64,000 nt of DNA from CAYPJE01 sp964410945 (lineage in GTDB: Bacteria > Fidelibacterota > Marinisomatia > Marinisomatales > TCS56): positions 1 through 64,000 of the forward strand of contig CAYPJE010000003.1 of the NCBI GenBank assembly GCA_964410945.1. Reading direction: 5' to 3'. A program made the translations under genes and the position numbers. The notes below the pieces were generated by a model. It saw only the letters and a program-made list of their open reading frames with translations. It was not told where the DNA came from and ran no database searches. Numbering within the stretch: position 1 is the stretch's first letter; the number at the start of each line of letters is the position of its first letter. Shown piece by piece: positions 17,932 to 26,071 of this stretch.

Positions 17932-19269
17932 CTAGGCCGCGTCTTGGGCTTTACGTTTCATTTCACCAACCCGCAGCTTGCCCAGGCGAATCCATTGGAC
18001 CAGCGGTATATGGGATGGACAGACAAAGGCACAGGAACCGCATTCGATACAATTCATGATACCTAATTCTTCAGCTGCCTCGGGCTGATCCTTTTCAGAC
18101 AACCGGGCAATTCTGGTCGGCAATAAAAACATCGGGCAGGCCGTCACACAGGAACCACAACGAATACAGGGCATTGCCCGTTCGGCCGGTTCACCTTTTG
18201 CAGCTGTACAAACAATACCGCTGGTTGCCTTGACCACCGGCACATTCATATTGTACTGGGCCATACCCATCATCGGGCCGCCCATAAATACGTGGGAGGC
18301 TTCGTCTTTCAAACCACCACAGTAGTTCAGAATGTCGGCAAATGGCGTTCCAATCCGGGCCAGGACATTTTTCGGCTGGCTGATTCCATCACCGGTTACC
18401 GTTACGATCCTGTTCACCAGTGGTTTTCCTTCCAGAACTGCGTCAGCCACCGCCATGGCGGTCCCAATATTATTGACCACCGTACCAACATCCATGGGCA
18501 ATCCACCGGTGGGAACCTGGCGTTTCAACACGGACTGGATCAACATCTTTTCCGCGCCCTGGGGATATTTGACCTGGAGGGAAACAACCTTGAAATTATA
18601 TTTACCACGAACCACGGCATTACGCATGGCATCAATGGCATCGGGCTTGTTGTTCTCAATCCCGATAAATCCGTTTTTGACACCCAGGATTTTCATGATC
18701 ATGGCCATCCCGGTCAAGACCTTCTCCGATTGCTCCACCATTGCCCGATGATCAGCTGTGAGATAAGGTTCACATTCGCAACCGTTCAGAATAAAGGTAT
18801 CGATCGGCTTATCCTTGGGTGGTGCGAGCTTCACATGGGTCGGAAAGGCTGCGCCCCCCATTCCGACGACTCCCGCCTCCCGGATACGTTGATTCAGATC
18901 CTCTACACTGGCAGACTGCCAATCTTTGATCGGTGCCATCAGATTCCACTCATCCTCCTCGGCGGTACGTTTGATGTACACCATCTGAACCTTGCCGCCC
19001 ACCGGATGGGGGAAAGTACCGATATCCTTAACCGTACCGGTTACCGAAGAATGTACCGGACTTGATACATAGGCCTCGCTGGAACCGATCACCTGGCCGG
19101 TTTTTACCTCGGCCCCTTTTTCAACCGCTACGGTGCAGGGAGCACCGATATGCTGCTGGAGGGGAATAAAAACATGGTCTGGTAAGGGAAGTGTTTCAAT
19201 CGCCTCGGAACAGGTAAAATGCTTAAAGTCGTTCGGATGAACGCCCTTCTTGAAGGTAGGTAATTTCAC
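17932..19269 (-). CDS. rnfC: Rnf complex subunit C (NADH-side Fe-S/FMN subunit)
   Basis: RnfC binds NADH and FMN and carries two 4Fe-4S clusters: CIRCGSCVTACP and CIECGSCAFVCP near the C-terminus. The N-terminus shows FKKGVHPND, the family's opening motif. The GGAAFPTHVKL stretch belongs to the SLBB/Nqo1-like FMN fold. The frame is open to a TTG at 19335, but the GTG at 19269 has AGAGGA at proper spacing and gives the family's usual length (445 residues), so I use it. It is the first gene of the rnfCDGEAB operon. Confidence 0.94.
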   Translation of the reverse strand: MKLPTFKKGVHPNDFKHFTCSEAIETLPLPDHVFIPLQQHIGAPCTVAVEKGAEVKTGQVIGSSEAYVSSPVHSSVTGTVKDIGTFPHPVGGKVQMVYIKRTAEEDEWNLMAPIKDWQSASVEDLNQRIREAGVVGMGGAAFPTHVKLAPPKDKPIDTFILNGCECEPYLTADHRAMVEQSEKVLTGMAMIMKILGVKNGFIGIENNKPDAIDAMRNAVVRGKYNFKVVSLQVKYPQGAEKMLIQSVLKRQVPTGGLPMDVGTVVNNIGTAMAVADAVLEGKPLVNRIVTVTGDGISQPKNVLARIGTPFADILNYCGGLKDEASHVFMGGPMMGMAQYNMNVPVVKATSGIVCTAAKGEPAERAMPCIRCGSCVTACPMFLLPTRIARLSEKDQPEAAEELGIMNCIECGSCAFVCPSHIPLVQWIRLGKLRVGEMKRKAQDAA

Positions 19270-19636
19270 AGTCTGTCCTCTTCGTAAAAATGCAGTATTA
19301 TAAAAACCGTTCTTTGTAGCCGAAACCGGGTTCAATAAACAGACCGGAAATTATAAAAAAATATCCATAAATAAGACCATTTTATCTTGTTTAAATTGCA
19401 CCTGAATTACGATATTATCACTTGTTTCAACCACAGAGACATTAAGGGTGCAAAGAAATTTCAATTTTAAGATTTATGAATTATTTTCTCTCCGTACTCA
19501 AATACTCCGTTACCCCAACCCTTCCAGGTAATAGTTCGACTATCCACCTTTCAGTTAACTCATAAAATCACCAATCATTTATTTCAAGAATTTTGTTTGC
19601 ATTATACTACATATTTAGTAGTTTTACGCAAACATA
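19270..19636. other. AT-rich intergenic region between rnfC and abiE
   Basis: No gene is visible. It should hold the leftward rnf promoter and the rightward abiE promoter. A stretch at about 19432-19462 (AACCACAGAGACATTAAGGG...) resembles the element inserted at 55527-55690 and is probably a decayed copy of that repeat. Confidence 0.5.
19603..19622 (+). promoter_or_regulatory. Candidate abiE promoter -10 and overlapping inverted repeat
   Basis: TATACT at 19603-19608 resembles a -10 box. It overlaps the inverted repeat ACTAC (19606-19610) and GTAGT (19618-19622), 15-30 bases before the abiEi ATG. AbiEi antitoxins repress their own operon by binding inverted repeats upstream (family knowledge), so this is a plausible operator. 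The arms are short. Confidence 0.35.
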
Positions 19637-20437
19637 ATGTTGATAAATTCAAAATATAAATATTTTGAGGAGTATATACTTGAAATCCAATCCAAGGGTA
19701 GATATTCATTAACCTTAGATGAATTGAAAACTAGATTTGATATTTCTGAAAAAGCTATTCTTCAAAAAATATTCAGGTTAAAAAACAAAAACCAACTGGC
19801 ACAGGTGCGCCAGGAATTCTATGTCATTATTCCTCCTCAATACTCCATTCGAGGTATGGTGCCTCCAACACTCTTTATTGATGATATGATGGAATTTCTT
19901 AATAAAGAGTACTATGTAGGATTATTATCTGCTGCCGCTTTACACGGTGCCGGACATCAGCAGCCTATGGAATTTCAGGTTATAACCAAAAAGCCTGCTT
20001 TGCGTAGCATCAGAAATCAAAAACTTGTTATAAGTTTTTTTATAAAAGGTAAATGGGAACAGATCCAAATCAATGAAAAAAAAACTGAGACAGGATACAT
20101 TAAAGTTTCATCCCCTGCACTCACAGCTTTCGACCTTGTTTATTATAACAAAAAGATTGGAGGATTAAACCGAATTATTCCAATACTAGAAGACTTAGCC
20201 GAAAGCATCAATTCATATGAAATCAGAAAAGCCACCAAATTTCAAAAAATACCAACCATTCAACGTCTAGGCTATCTATTTGAAGTAATTGGTGCCAAGA
20301 AACTTGCCGATTCTCTTTTTAAAACAATAAATCAACAATCACTTAAAAAAACCCCACTCTCGTTGCTCTATAAGGAAAACAAAGGATGGGTTAATGATAA
20401 ATGGAATGTAATTGTAAATACAGAGCTTGATTTTTAA
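19637..20437 (+). CDS. abiEi: AbiEi-family antitoxin (type IV toxin-antitoxin)
   Basis: The 266-residue product has an N-terminal winged-helix region (about 20-75) followed by the AbiEi domain, including YVGLLSAAALHGAGHQQP and SSPALTAFDLVYY, typical of the family. It both represses the operon and counters the AbiEii toxin. It overlaps the toxin start by one base (TAATG). The gene is clearly more AT-rich than the flanking rnf and metabolic genes, consistent with horizontal acquisition. Confidence 0.9.
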   Translation: MLINSKYKYFEEYILEIQSKGRYSLTLDELKTRFDISEKAILQKIFRLKNKNQLAQVRQEFYVIIPPQYSIRGMVPPTLFIDDMMEFLNKEYYVGLLSAAALHGAGHQQPMEFQVITKKPALRSIRNQKLVISFFIKGKWEQIQINEKKTETGYIKVSSPALTAFDLVYYNKKIGGLNRIIPILEDLAESINSYEIRKATKFQKIPTIQRLGYLFEVIGAKKLADSLFKTINQQSLKKTPLSLLYKENKGWVNDKWNVIVNTELDF

Positions 20438-21225
20438 TGATACCAAGACGGTATATTGAAGAATGGAAAGAATTTGCTCCCTGGCCGGAAGATGCACAGG
20501 TAGAGCAAGATCTCATTATTGAGAAAGCCGTACTGCAATTATTCAACGACCCATTCCTTCAACAGCGCCTTGCTTTCCGAGGTGGTACGGCTCTTCATAA
20601 AATATATCTAAAACCTCAAGTGAGGTATTCGGAAGACATTGATCTTGTGCAAGTAAACGCAGAACATATCGGGGAAACAATAAATGCTGTACGCAATCAA
20701 TTAAATTTCCTTGGAAAACCGATAGTTAAACAAAAAGCAAACAACAATAGCCTGGTTTATCGATTTAGATCAGAAATAGCCCCAATTATAAATATGCGTC
20801 TCAAAATTGAAATCAATTGCCGTGAACATTTCACTGTTCTTGGGTACAAAAAGATAGATTATGGTATAAAGAATACATGGGGCACGGGGGAATGTACACT
20901 GTTATCCTATGAAGCAGAGGAAATGCTTGGAACCAAATTGAGAGCATTGTACCAAAGAAAGAAAGGACGCGATCTTTTCGACTTGTATCATGCAATTACA
21001 AATTTGGATCTGGACACAGATATTCTTATAAAGTGCTACAAAAAGTACATTGCTTTTTCGGTAAATAAACCCCCAACAAAAGCACAATTTCTATTAAACA
21101 TAGAAGATAAACTGCAAAACCCTGACTTTACAGGAGACATTTATGCTTTATTAAGGCCTGGTGTGGAATATGATCAAAATAAAGCGTATGAGATTATCAA
21201 AACCGAACTGATTGAAAAGATATAA
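20437..21225 (+). CDS. abiEii: AbiEii-family nucleotidyltransferase toxin
   Basis: The 262-residue product belongs to the nucleotidyltransferase (DNA polymerase beta-like) fold. It shows GGTALHK (about 49-55) and the catalytic acid pair in SEDIDL (about 67-72), then RDLFDLYH (about 177-184), which is characteristic of AbiEii. Family members transfer nucleotides to tRNA or other targets and arrest growth, giving phage resistance. All key residues look intact, so the system is probably functional. Confidence 0.92.
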   Translation: MIPRRYIEEWKEFAPWPEDAQVEQDLIIEKAVLQLFNDPFLQQRLAFRGGTALHKIYLKPQVRYSEDIDLVQVNAEHIGETINAVRNQLNFLGKPIVKQKANNNSLVYRFRSEIAPIINMRLKIEINCREHFTVLGYKKIDYGIKNTWGTGECTLLSYEAEEMLGTKLRALYQRKKGRDLFDLYHAITNLDLDTDILIKCYKKYIAFSVNKPPTKAQFLLNIEDKLQNPDFTGDIYALLRPGVEYDQNKAYEIIKTELIEKI

Positions 21226-21345
21226 TATTAATTTGCATCACCTATAATTAGATTTGTGATTTACTTTGTTTTATACTGTTGAATAATTTACTACATTAAA
21301 TCGTTCCTATTTTCATATCAACATGAGTATCCAAACTAAGTAATT

Positions 21346-22314
21346 TTGTCCGTGAATAATCTGCCCACTTTTGATACTGTCCTGGCTGCTTCCAGACGAC
21401 TCAATGGGGTTGTCAATAACACAGCTGTTGCTACCTCCCGCACCCTCAATCGGCGCTGTGGTGCTGAAATATTCTTGAAATGCGAAAATTTCCAGCGCAT
21501 AGGTGCTTTCAAATTCCGCGGGGCTTATAACGCCATGGCACAATTGACAGCAGCCGAGAAAAGAAAAGGTGTGATCACCCACTCATCAGGAAACCACGCC
21601 CAGGCCGTTGCCCTGGTGGGTTCGCTGCTGAATATTTCTACCACCATCGTGATGCCGGATAATGCTCCGGCTACCAAACGAATGGCCACCGAGGCCTATG
21701 GCGCCCGGATCATCGAGTATGATCCGGAGATCACCACCCGCGAGGAATTGTCCCACTCGATTAAGGAAAAGGAAGGCCAGATACTTATCCCACCCTATGA
21801 CCACCCGGAAATCGTGGCTGGACAGGGAACCGCCGCCCTGGAATTATTAGATAAAGTCAAATCATTGGATTATGTTATCACACCTTGTGGCGGTGGTGGA
21901 CTGCTCAGCGGTTCCGCCCTGGCAGCCAAAGGTCGAAATCCCGGCTGTAAAGTGATCGGCATAGAACCGGAACTGGCCGATGACGCCACCCGGTCATTCC
22001 GCACCGGGAAACTGCACACCGTAAAAAATCCGCCCACAATTGCCGATGGAACCAGAACACCATCCCTGGGAAAAATCACCTTCCCATTAATTCTGAACAA
22101 TGTCGATGATATGATAACGGTAACCGAAGATGCCATCATCGAGGCTGTGTGTTTTCTGCTGTTCAGAATGAAACTGGTGGTGGAACCATCCGGCGCACTG
22201 GGAGTAGCAGCGTTGTTATCAGGGGCGCTGAAAGTAGGTGGCCGGGTTGGTATCATCCTGAGTGGTGGAAATGTGGATAACAATACCCTGCAAAATATTA
22301 TCGCCTTAAATTAG
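21346..22314 (+). CDS. Threonine dehydratase / serine racemase family PLP enzyme
   Basis: This 322-residue fold-type II PLP enzyme has the Schiff-base Lys in FKFRGA (about residue 56) and the phosphate-binding glycine loop CGGGGLLSG (about 179-187). It lacks the C-terminal ACT-like domains of biosynthetic IlvA, so it is the short catabolic threonine dehydratase or serine/threonine racemase type. The start is TTG at 21346 or GTG at 21352; no ATG fits. The class IV aminotransferase follows and, if that enzyme acts on D-amino acids, racemase activity would fit. Confidence 0.88.
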   Translation: MSVNNLPTFDTVLAASRRLNGVVNNTAVATSRTLNRRCGAEIFLKCENFQRIGAFKFRGAYNAMAQLTAAEKRKGVITHSSGNHAQAVALVGSLLNISTTIVMPDNAPATKRMATEAYGARIIEYDPEITTREELSHSIKEKEGQILIPPYDHPEIVAGQGTAALELLDKVKSLDYVITPCGGGGLLSGSALAAKGRNPGCKVIGIEPELADDATRSFRTGKLHTVKNPPTIADGTRTPSLGKITFPLILNNVDDMITVTEDAIIEAVCFLLFRMKLVVEPSGALGVAALLSGALKVGGRVGIILSGGNVDNNTLQNIIALN

Positions 22315-22375
22315 AATTTTCAGTCGAAATTCAGCCCCATAAAAAGCGGGATAATTTTCAAATAAGGGACTCCTA

Positions 22376-23284
22376 ATGATCGTATATTTCAATAACCAGT
22401 TTACACCAAATGATGAAGGCACATATCCTGAGTCGGATGAAAAATTCTTCTTAGACAAATCCATGGTGGAAATTTCACCGGATGACCGTGGTTTTACATT
22501 CGGCGATGGCGTATACGAGGTAATGAAAACTTATCGTGGTTTGATATTTGAACTGGGAACGCACCTGCAGCGACTTAACAACAGCCTGGCCGGAATTAAT
22601 CTGCCCTCCTGGAATACCCTCAAGTTGGAACCAATTCTGAAACGTTTGATTAAGCACAATCACCTTGATAATAAAGAAGCAAAAATTTATGTCCAAATAA
22701 CCCGTGGCGATGCTCCGCGTGACCATGCTTTCCCCGCCCATGACACACCATTAACCATTTTTATATCAGCGGAAGAATCGTGGTCCAATCTTACACTGCA
22801 AGACAGCGGTGCCAAGGCAATTACTACCATCGACGAAAGGTGGAAACGCTGTCACATCAAGCAGATTGGCCTGGTTGCAAATGTCCTGGCCAACCAGGAG
22901 GCCAAGGCAGCCGACGCCTATGAGGCGGTCTATGTACGCAATGGCTTTATAACTGAAGGTTCACATACCAACTTTTGCGCCATTTTTAACGGTGCTCTGC
23001 ACACCCATCCCCTGAATAATCTGATCCTGCCAGGAGTTACCCGCAAGGCCGTATTGGAAATCTGCTCTGATTTCAATTTTCCGGTTGTTGAAGAACCGAT
23101 TCCCCTGTCAACCCTGCAACAGAAAATTTCAGATCCGGCAACCGAGTGCATGGTGCTGGGCACCATGACTGAAATCATGCCTATCATCAAACTCGACGGA
23201 CAACCAGTTGGTACCGGAAAGGTTGGCCAGCTCACCCAAAAGATTCAGCAGGAATTTCGGAAACGTACCCAGCCTGCTGCTTGA
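22376..23284 (+). CDS. Class IV aminotransferase (D-amino acid transaminase-like)
   Basis: The 302-residue product is a fold-type IV PLP enzyme. The catalytic Lys (about 162) is in RCHIKQIGLVANV, which resembles D-alanine aminotransferase more than branched-chain transaminases. DDRGFTFGDGVYEV (about 38-51) and TEGSHTNF (about 197-204) are the other class motifs. It may supply D-glutamate or D-alanine for peptidoglycan. AAGGGACT lies upstream of the ATG. Confidence 0.87.
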   Translation: MIVYFNNQFTPNDEGTYPESDEKFFLDKSMVEISPDDRGFTFGDGVYEVMKTYRGLIFELGTHLQRLNNSLAGINLPSWNTLKLEPILKRLIKHNHLDNKEAKIYVQITRGDAPRDHAFPAHDTPLTIFISAEESWSNLTLQDSGAKAITTIDERWKRCHIKQIGLVANVLANQEAKAADAYEAVYVRNGFITEGSHTNFCAIFNGALHTHPLNNLILPGVTRKAVLEICSDFNFPVVEEPIPLSTLQQKISDPATECMVLGTMTEIMPIIKLDGQPVGTGKVGQLTQKIQQEFRKRTQPAA

Positions 23285-23288
23285 CATT

Positions 23289-23828
23289 GTGAATTCCAAG
23301 AACCGGAAAAAGATTGCTTTCACAGCATTGTTGGTCACGACCCTGGCAATTCTGGGTATTATGCGTATTGCCGATGACCACCTGAAAAATGACCTGGCGC
23401 CGGCGGGGATCGTATCACTGGAATTTGCCGCAGACCCGGAGAGCGCGCAAGATATTATCCAGAGCTGGGAAGGATCGCCCCGCTTCTGGGCCGGTTTCAG
23501 CATGGGCATGGATTTTCTTTTTTTGGCAGCTTACTCCGCCACCATTGCCTGGGGCTGCCTGCTGGTAGGTAAACGTCTGTCCAATCGTTGGCCCCTGGTA
23601 AAATCAACCAGTCATCTGGTCGCCGCAGCTGTTCTGGTTGCCGGTGGACTGGATATAATCGAAAATATCGCCCTTATCAAACTGATAGCCGGATCAACGA
23701 ATGCTGCCCTGCCAGTGATAGCGATCTGGTGTGCGGTGCCAAAATTCCTATTGGTATTGATCGGAGTAATCTACCTTCTGGCAGGACTGGTAATCAGTCG
23801 TCTGATCCGGAAACAGGCAACCTCTTAA
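23289..23828 (+). CDS. Hypothetical membrane protein, four hydrophobic segments
   Basis: About 179 residues from a GTG four bases after the aminotransferase stop; the frame is open further upstream but that part lies inside the preceding gene. Hydrophobic segments lie at about 8-23, 67-90, 105-125 and 145-168. I do not recognise the family. Spacing suggests translational re-initiation after the aminotransferase gene. Function unknown. Confidence 0.65.
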   Translation: MNSKNRKKIAFTALLVTTLAILGIMRIADDHLKNDLAPAGIVSLEFAADPESAQDIIQSWEGSPRFWAGFSMGMDFLFLAAYSATIAWGCLLVGKRLSNRWPLVKSTSHLVAAAVLVAGGLDIIENIALIKLIAGSTNAALPVIAIWCAVPKFLLVLIGVIYLLAGLVISRLIRKQATS

Positions 23829-23889
23829 TAAAATTTCTGACTAAATTAGTCCATAAAATAATTATTCCAATTTTGCGGAGGAGGCTAAT

Positions 23890-24438
23890 ATGGCTGAACC
23901 AAACGGGACTAACAATAAATCGGCCCTGGTAATCATCACCTTGGGAATCATCCTGTTGGTTTTCAATTTCCTGCCTGGGGTGACCAGTTCACAGGGCTGG
24001 TGGTTAATATTCATATTTTTGGCAATCGCATTTTTCACACCGGCCATTGTCTGGCCCGAAGCTCGATCCGGGCTGGCAGCACTCTTCATTCCCGGCACCA
24101 TAATGGCTACCATGGGCCTGATCTTCATGTACAACGTACTCACCGGCGACTGGGATTCCTGGTCATACATGTGGACCCTCCTGCCTGGATCGGTTGGAAT
24201 CGGATTATTGCTGGCAGCCAAGACCGGCAACTGGGATCCCGGGGCCGGACGGGTGGGACAATGGCTGGCCATATTCAGTGGAGCGGCCTTCATTCTTTTC
24301 AGTTCAAGTGCGATCAAAATAGCCGGTGCCATTATTCTGATTACCACAGGAATTCTGATGCTGGCCAAATCGGATGGCTTTGGTCGCAAGAGCGAAAACA
24401 TCAATTCGGGGAAAGATAATGATGCCAAAACCGATTAA
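23890..24438 (+). CDS. Hypothetical small multi-pass membrane protein
   Basis: The 182-residue product is mostly hydrophobic (about five to six segments between residues 12 and 165), with a polar C-terminal tail. A strong ribosome site (GGAGGAGG, about 6 bases before ATG) supports the start. It resembles small DUF-type integral membrane proteins with no known activity. It overlaps the following lipoprotein gene by 20 bases. Confidence 0.7.
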   Translation: MAEPNGTNNKSALVIITLGIILLVFNFLPGVTSSQGWWLIFIFLAIAFFTPAIVWPEARSGLAALFIPGTIMATMGLIFMYNVLTGDWDSWSYMWTLLPGSVGIGLLLAAKTGNWDPGAGRVGQWLAIFSGAAFILFSSSAIKIAGAIILITTGILMLAKSDGFGRKSENINSGKDNDAKTD

Positions 24439-24991
24439 ATATTTTGTCCTGATTATTACCATATTGGTTATTGCCGGTTGTGCCGGCAGAATCCCGGATG
24501 GTATCAATCCCAGCTATTATCCCGACGGCACCCTCAAAGCGGAAACAACCTTCCTGAAGAATAAAAAACACGGACTGACAAAGGAATACTACCAGAATGG
24601 CCGGTTGAAGGCCGAATACAATTATGAGAAGAACATTCTCCAAGGTGAAACAAAAGAATATTTTAACAACGAACGAAACACCCTGATGAAGGTGTTGAAT
24701 TACAAACTGGGAGCGAAAAATGGTCCGGCGGTGGAATATTATCCTTCCGGTGTTCGCAAATGGGAGGGTAAATATCTCAGTGATGAATTAACCGGTAATG
24801 TTATTACCTACTACGAGAATGGCACCAAGAAAGAAGAGGCCAATTACTCCATCGGCCAGAAGCATGAGAGTGTTAAGACATTTTACGACAATGGTAATAT
24901 CAAAACCGATGAAATCTGGCTGAATAATCGCAAACACAAGGTCATCTATTATAATCAGGATGGTTCGATCCGGCATACCCAGGAATTCTGA
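24419..24991 (+). CDS. MORN/YwqK-like repeat lipoprotein
   Basis: About 190 residues from ATGATG at 24419 with GGGGAAAG upstream. A lipobox VIAGC ends the hydrophobic N-terminus. The rest is a series of about six repeats of the form Y-x-N/D-G-x-x-K-x-E-x-x-Y (MORN_2 / YwqK family), each about 22 residues. In some databases the family is labelled antitoxin, but that role is poorly supported. Here it is probably a membrane-anchored beta-repeat protein of unknown role. Confidence 0.85.
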   Translation: MMPKPIKYFVLIITILVIAGCAGRIPDGINPSYYPDGTLKAETTFLKNKKHGLTKEYYQNGRLKAEYNYEKNILQGETKEYFNNERNTLMKVLNYKLGAKNGPAVEYYPSGVRKWEGKYLSDELTGNVITYYENGTKKEEANYSIGQKHESVKTFYDNGNIKTDEIWLNNRKHKVIYYNQDGSIRHTQEF

Positions 24992-24993
24992 CA

Positions 24994-25383
24994 ATGTTTA
25001 GAAGGAACACTGTTTCTTCCAACTCACCATTTGAATCTGATATCGGTTTTTCACGCGCCGTTCGCCACGGCAATCTTCTGGTTGTTTCCGGGACAGCACC
25101 ACTCAACAGCGACGGATCAACCGCGTTCCCCGGTGATTTATACAACCAGACCAGACAGTGCCTCACAATAATAAAAGAAGCCATAGAAAAATCCGGTGCT
25201 GAATTGAAAGATGTTATCCGCACCCGTGTGATGCTTACTGACATCAGTCAGTGGGAATCTGCCGGCAAGGCACACGGCGAATTCTTTCGGGAAATAAGAC
25301 CGGCCTGCACCTTTGTAGAAGTGAGCCGTTTCATATCACCGGACTGGCTGGTGGAAATCGAAGCCGACTGCTATATTGGATGA
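24994..25383 (+). CDS. RidA-like protein lacking the catalytic Arg
   Basis: The 129-residue product has the YjgF/RidA (chorismate-mutase-like trimer) fold signature with VVSGTAP early and VEIEADCYI at the end. In canonical RidA the imine-deaminating Arg105 sits in a PAR-S-C-V-E-V stretch; here the aligned stretch reads PACTFVEV, so Cys replaces Arg. It therefore probably belongs to a Rid subfamily without imine deaminase activity. Its stop overlaps the next start (ATGATGA). Confidence 0.85.
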   Translation: MFRRNTVSSNSPFESDIGFSRAVRHGNLLVVSGTAPLNSDGSTAFPGDLYNQTRQCLTIIKEAIEKSGAELKDVIRTRVMLTDISQWESAGKAHGEFFREIRPACTFVEVSRFISPDWLVEIEADCYIG

Positions 25384-25748
25384 TGAAACTGACTGATCTT
25401 GAGGCAGTCCGTCAGGCCCTGCTTAAACTGCCTGGCGCCAGACAGGACCAACCATTCGGGCCGGAAGTACTGGTTTATAAAGTCGGAATGAAAATGTTCG
25501 CTATCCTGGCCTGGGAAAAGTCTCCCCTGGAAGTATCCTTGAAATGTGCCCCTGACAATGCCCTGTTCCTGCGGGAACATTTCCCGGCCGTACGTCCCGG
25601 CTACCATCTGAATAAAAAACACTGGAACACGGTTACCCTGGATGGTTCAATCACTGACAGTGATATAGAAAAAATGATCCTTGAGTCATATGAGCTGGTC
25701 TACGGATCACTAAGTAAAATTGCCAAGGCGGCCATTACCAGCCCCTGA
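25380..25748 (+). CDS. MmcQ/YjbR family protein
   Basis: About 121-122 residues from the paired ATG codons at 25380/25383, which overlap the RidA-like stop. The sequence matches the YjbR fold (double-wing), with the LPGARQDQPFGPEVLVYKV opening and the GYHLNKKHWNTV centre typical of the family. It binds DNA or protein through a CyaY-like surface; the cellular role is unknown. It forms the end of the rightward 23.3-25.7 kb run. Confidence 0.88.
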   Translation: MMKLTDLEAVRQALLKLPGARQDQPFGPEVLVYKVGMKMFAILAWEKSPLEVSLKCAPDNALFLREHFPAVRPGYHLNKKHWNTVTLDGSITDSDIEKMILESYELVYGSLSKIAKAAITSP

Positions 25749-26071
25749 CAATGGAATTCCGTTCTATCGCCCTTCGACCGGTCTATACTGCGCTACGAAA
25801 AAGGATGCTTCATACGACAGACACACTTGTCTGCCGGGGTAGTGAAATTGGGTAAATTGTGCAGACAGAACCTGCCGCGACGGAATACTCCCGGGATGAA
25901 ATCGGGATGTCTGCATTACGGTCGAGGGTATTTTGTTCAAAAGTTACCTCACCCGGGCACGTCATGCCGTGCCCCTACGATATCTGATGGATTTCTTCCT
26001 GTCTCCGGTCTCCTGTCCCCTTTTCTTCTCTGTTCCAAGTCCCCGGTCCCTCGTCCCCTGAGACTGGTCCC
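25749..26071. other. Gene-free region with pyrimidine-rich repeats and a small palindrome
   Basis: No convincing gene lies in these 323 bases. An inverted repeat GGGCACG (25955-25961) and CGTGCCC (25968-25974) with a 6-base loop is followed by a TC-rich tract (about 25985-26068) containing degenerate repeats of GTCCCC-type words. It separates two convergent operons and could contribute to termination. Confidence 0.5.

Noticed and set aside
18292..19065. A 257-residue open frame on the plus strand inside rnfC
   Set aside because: It is the antisense shadow of rnfC, whose motifs and operon position are unambiguous; no ribosome site or known domain is present.
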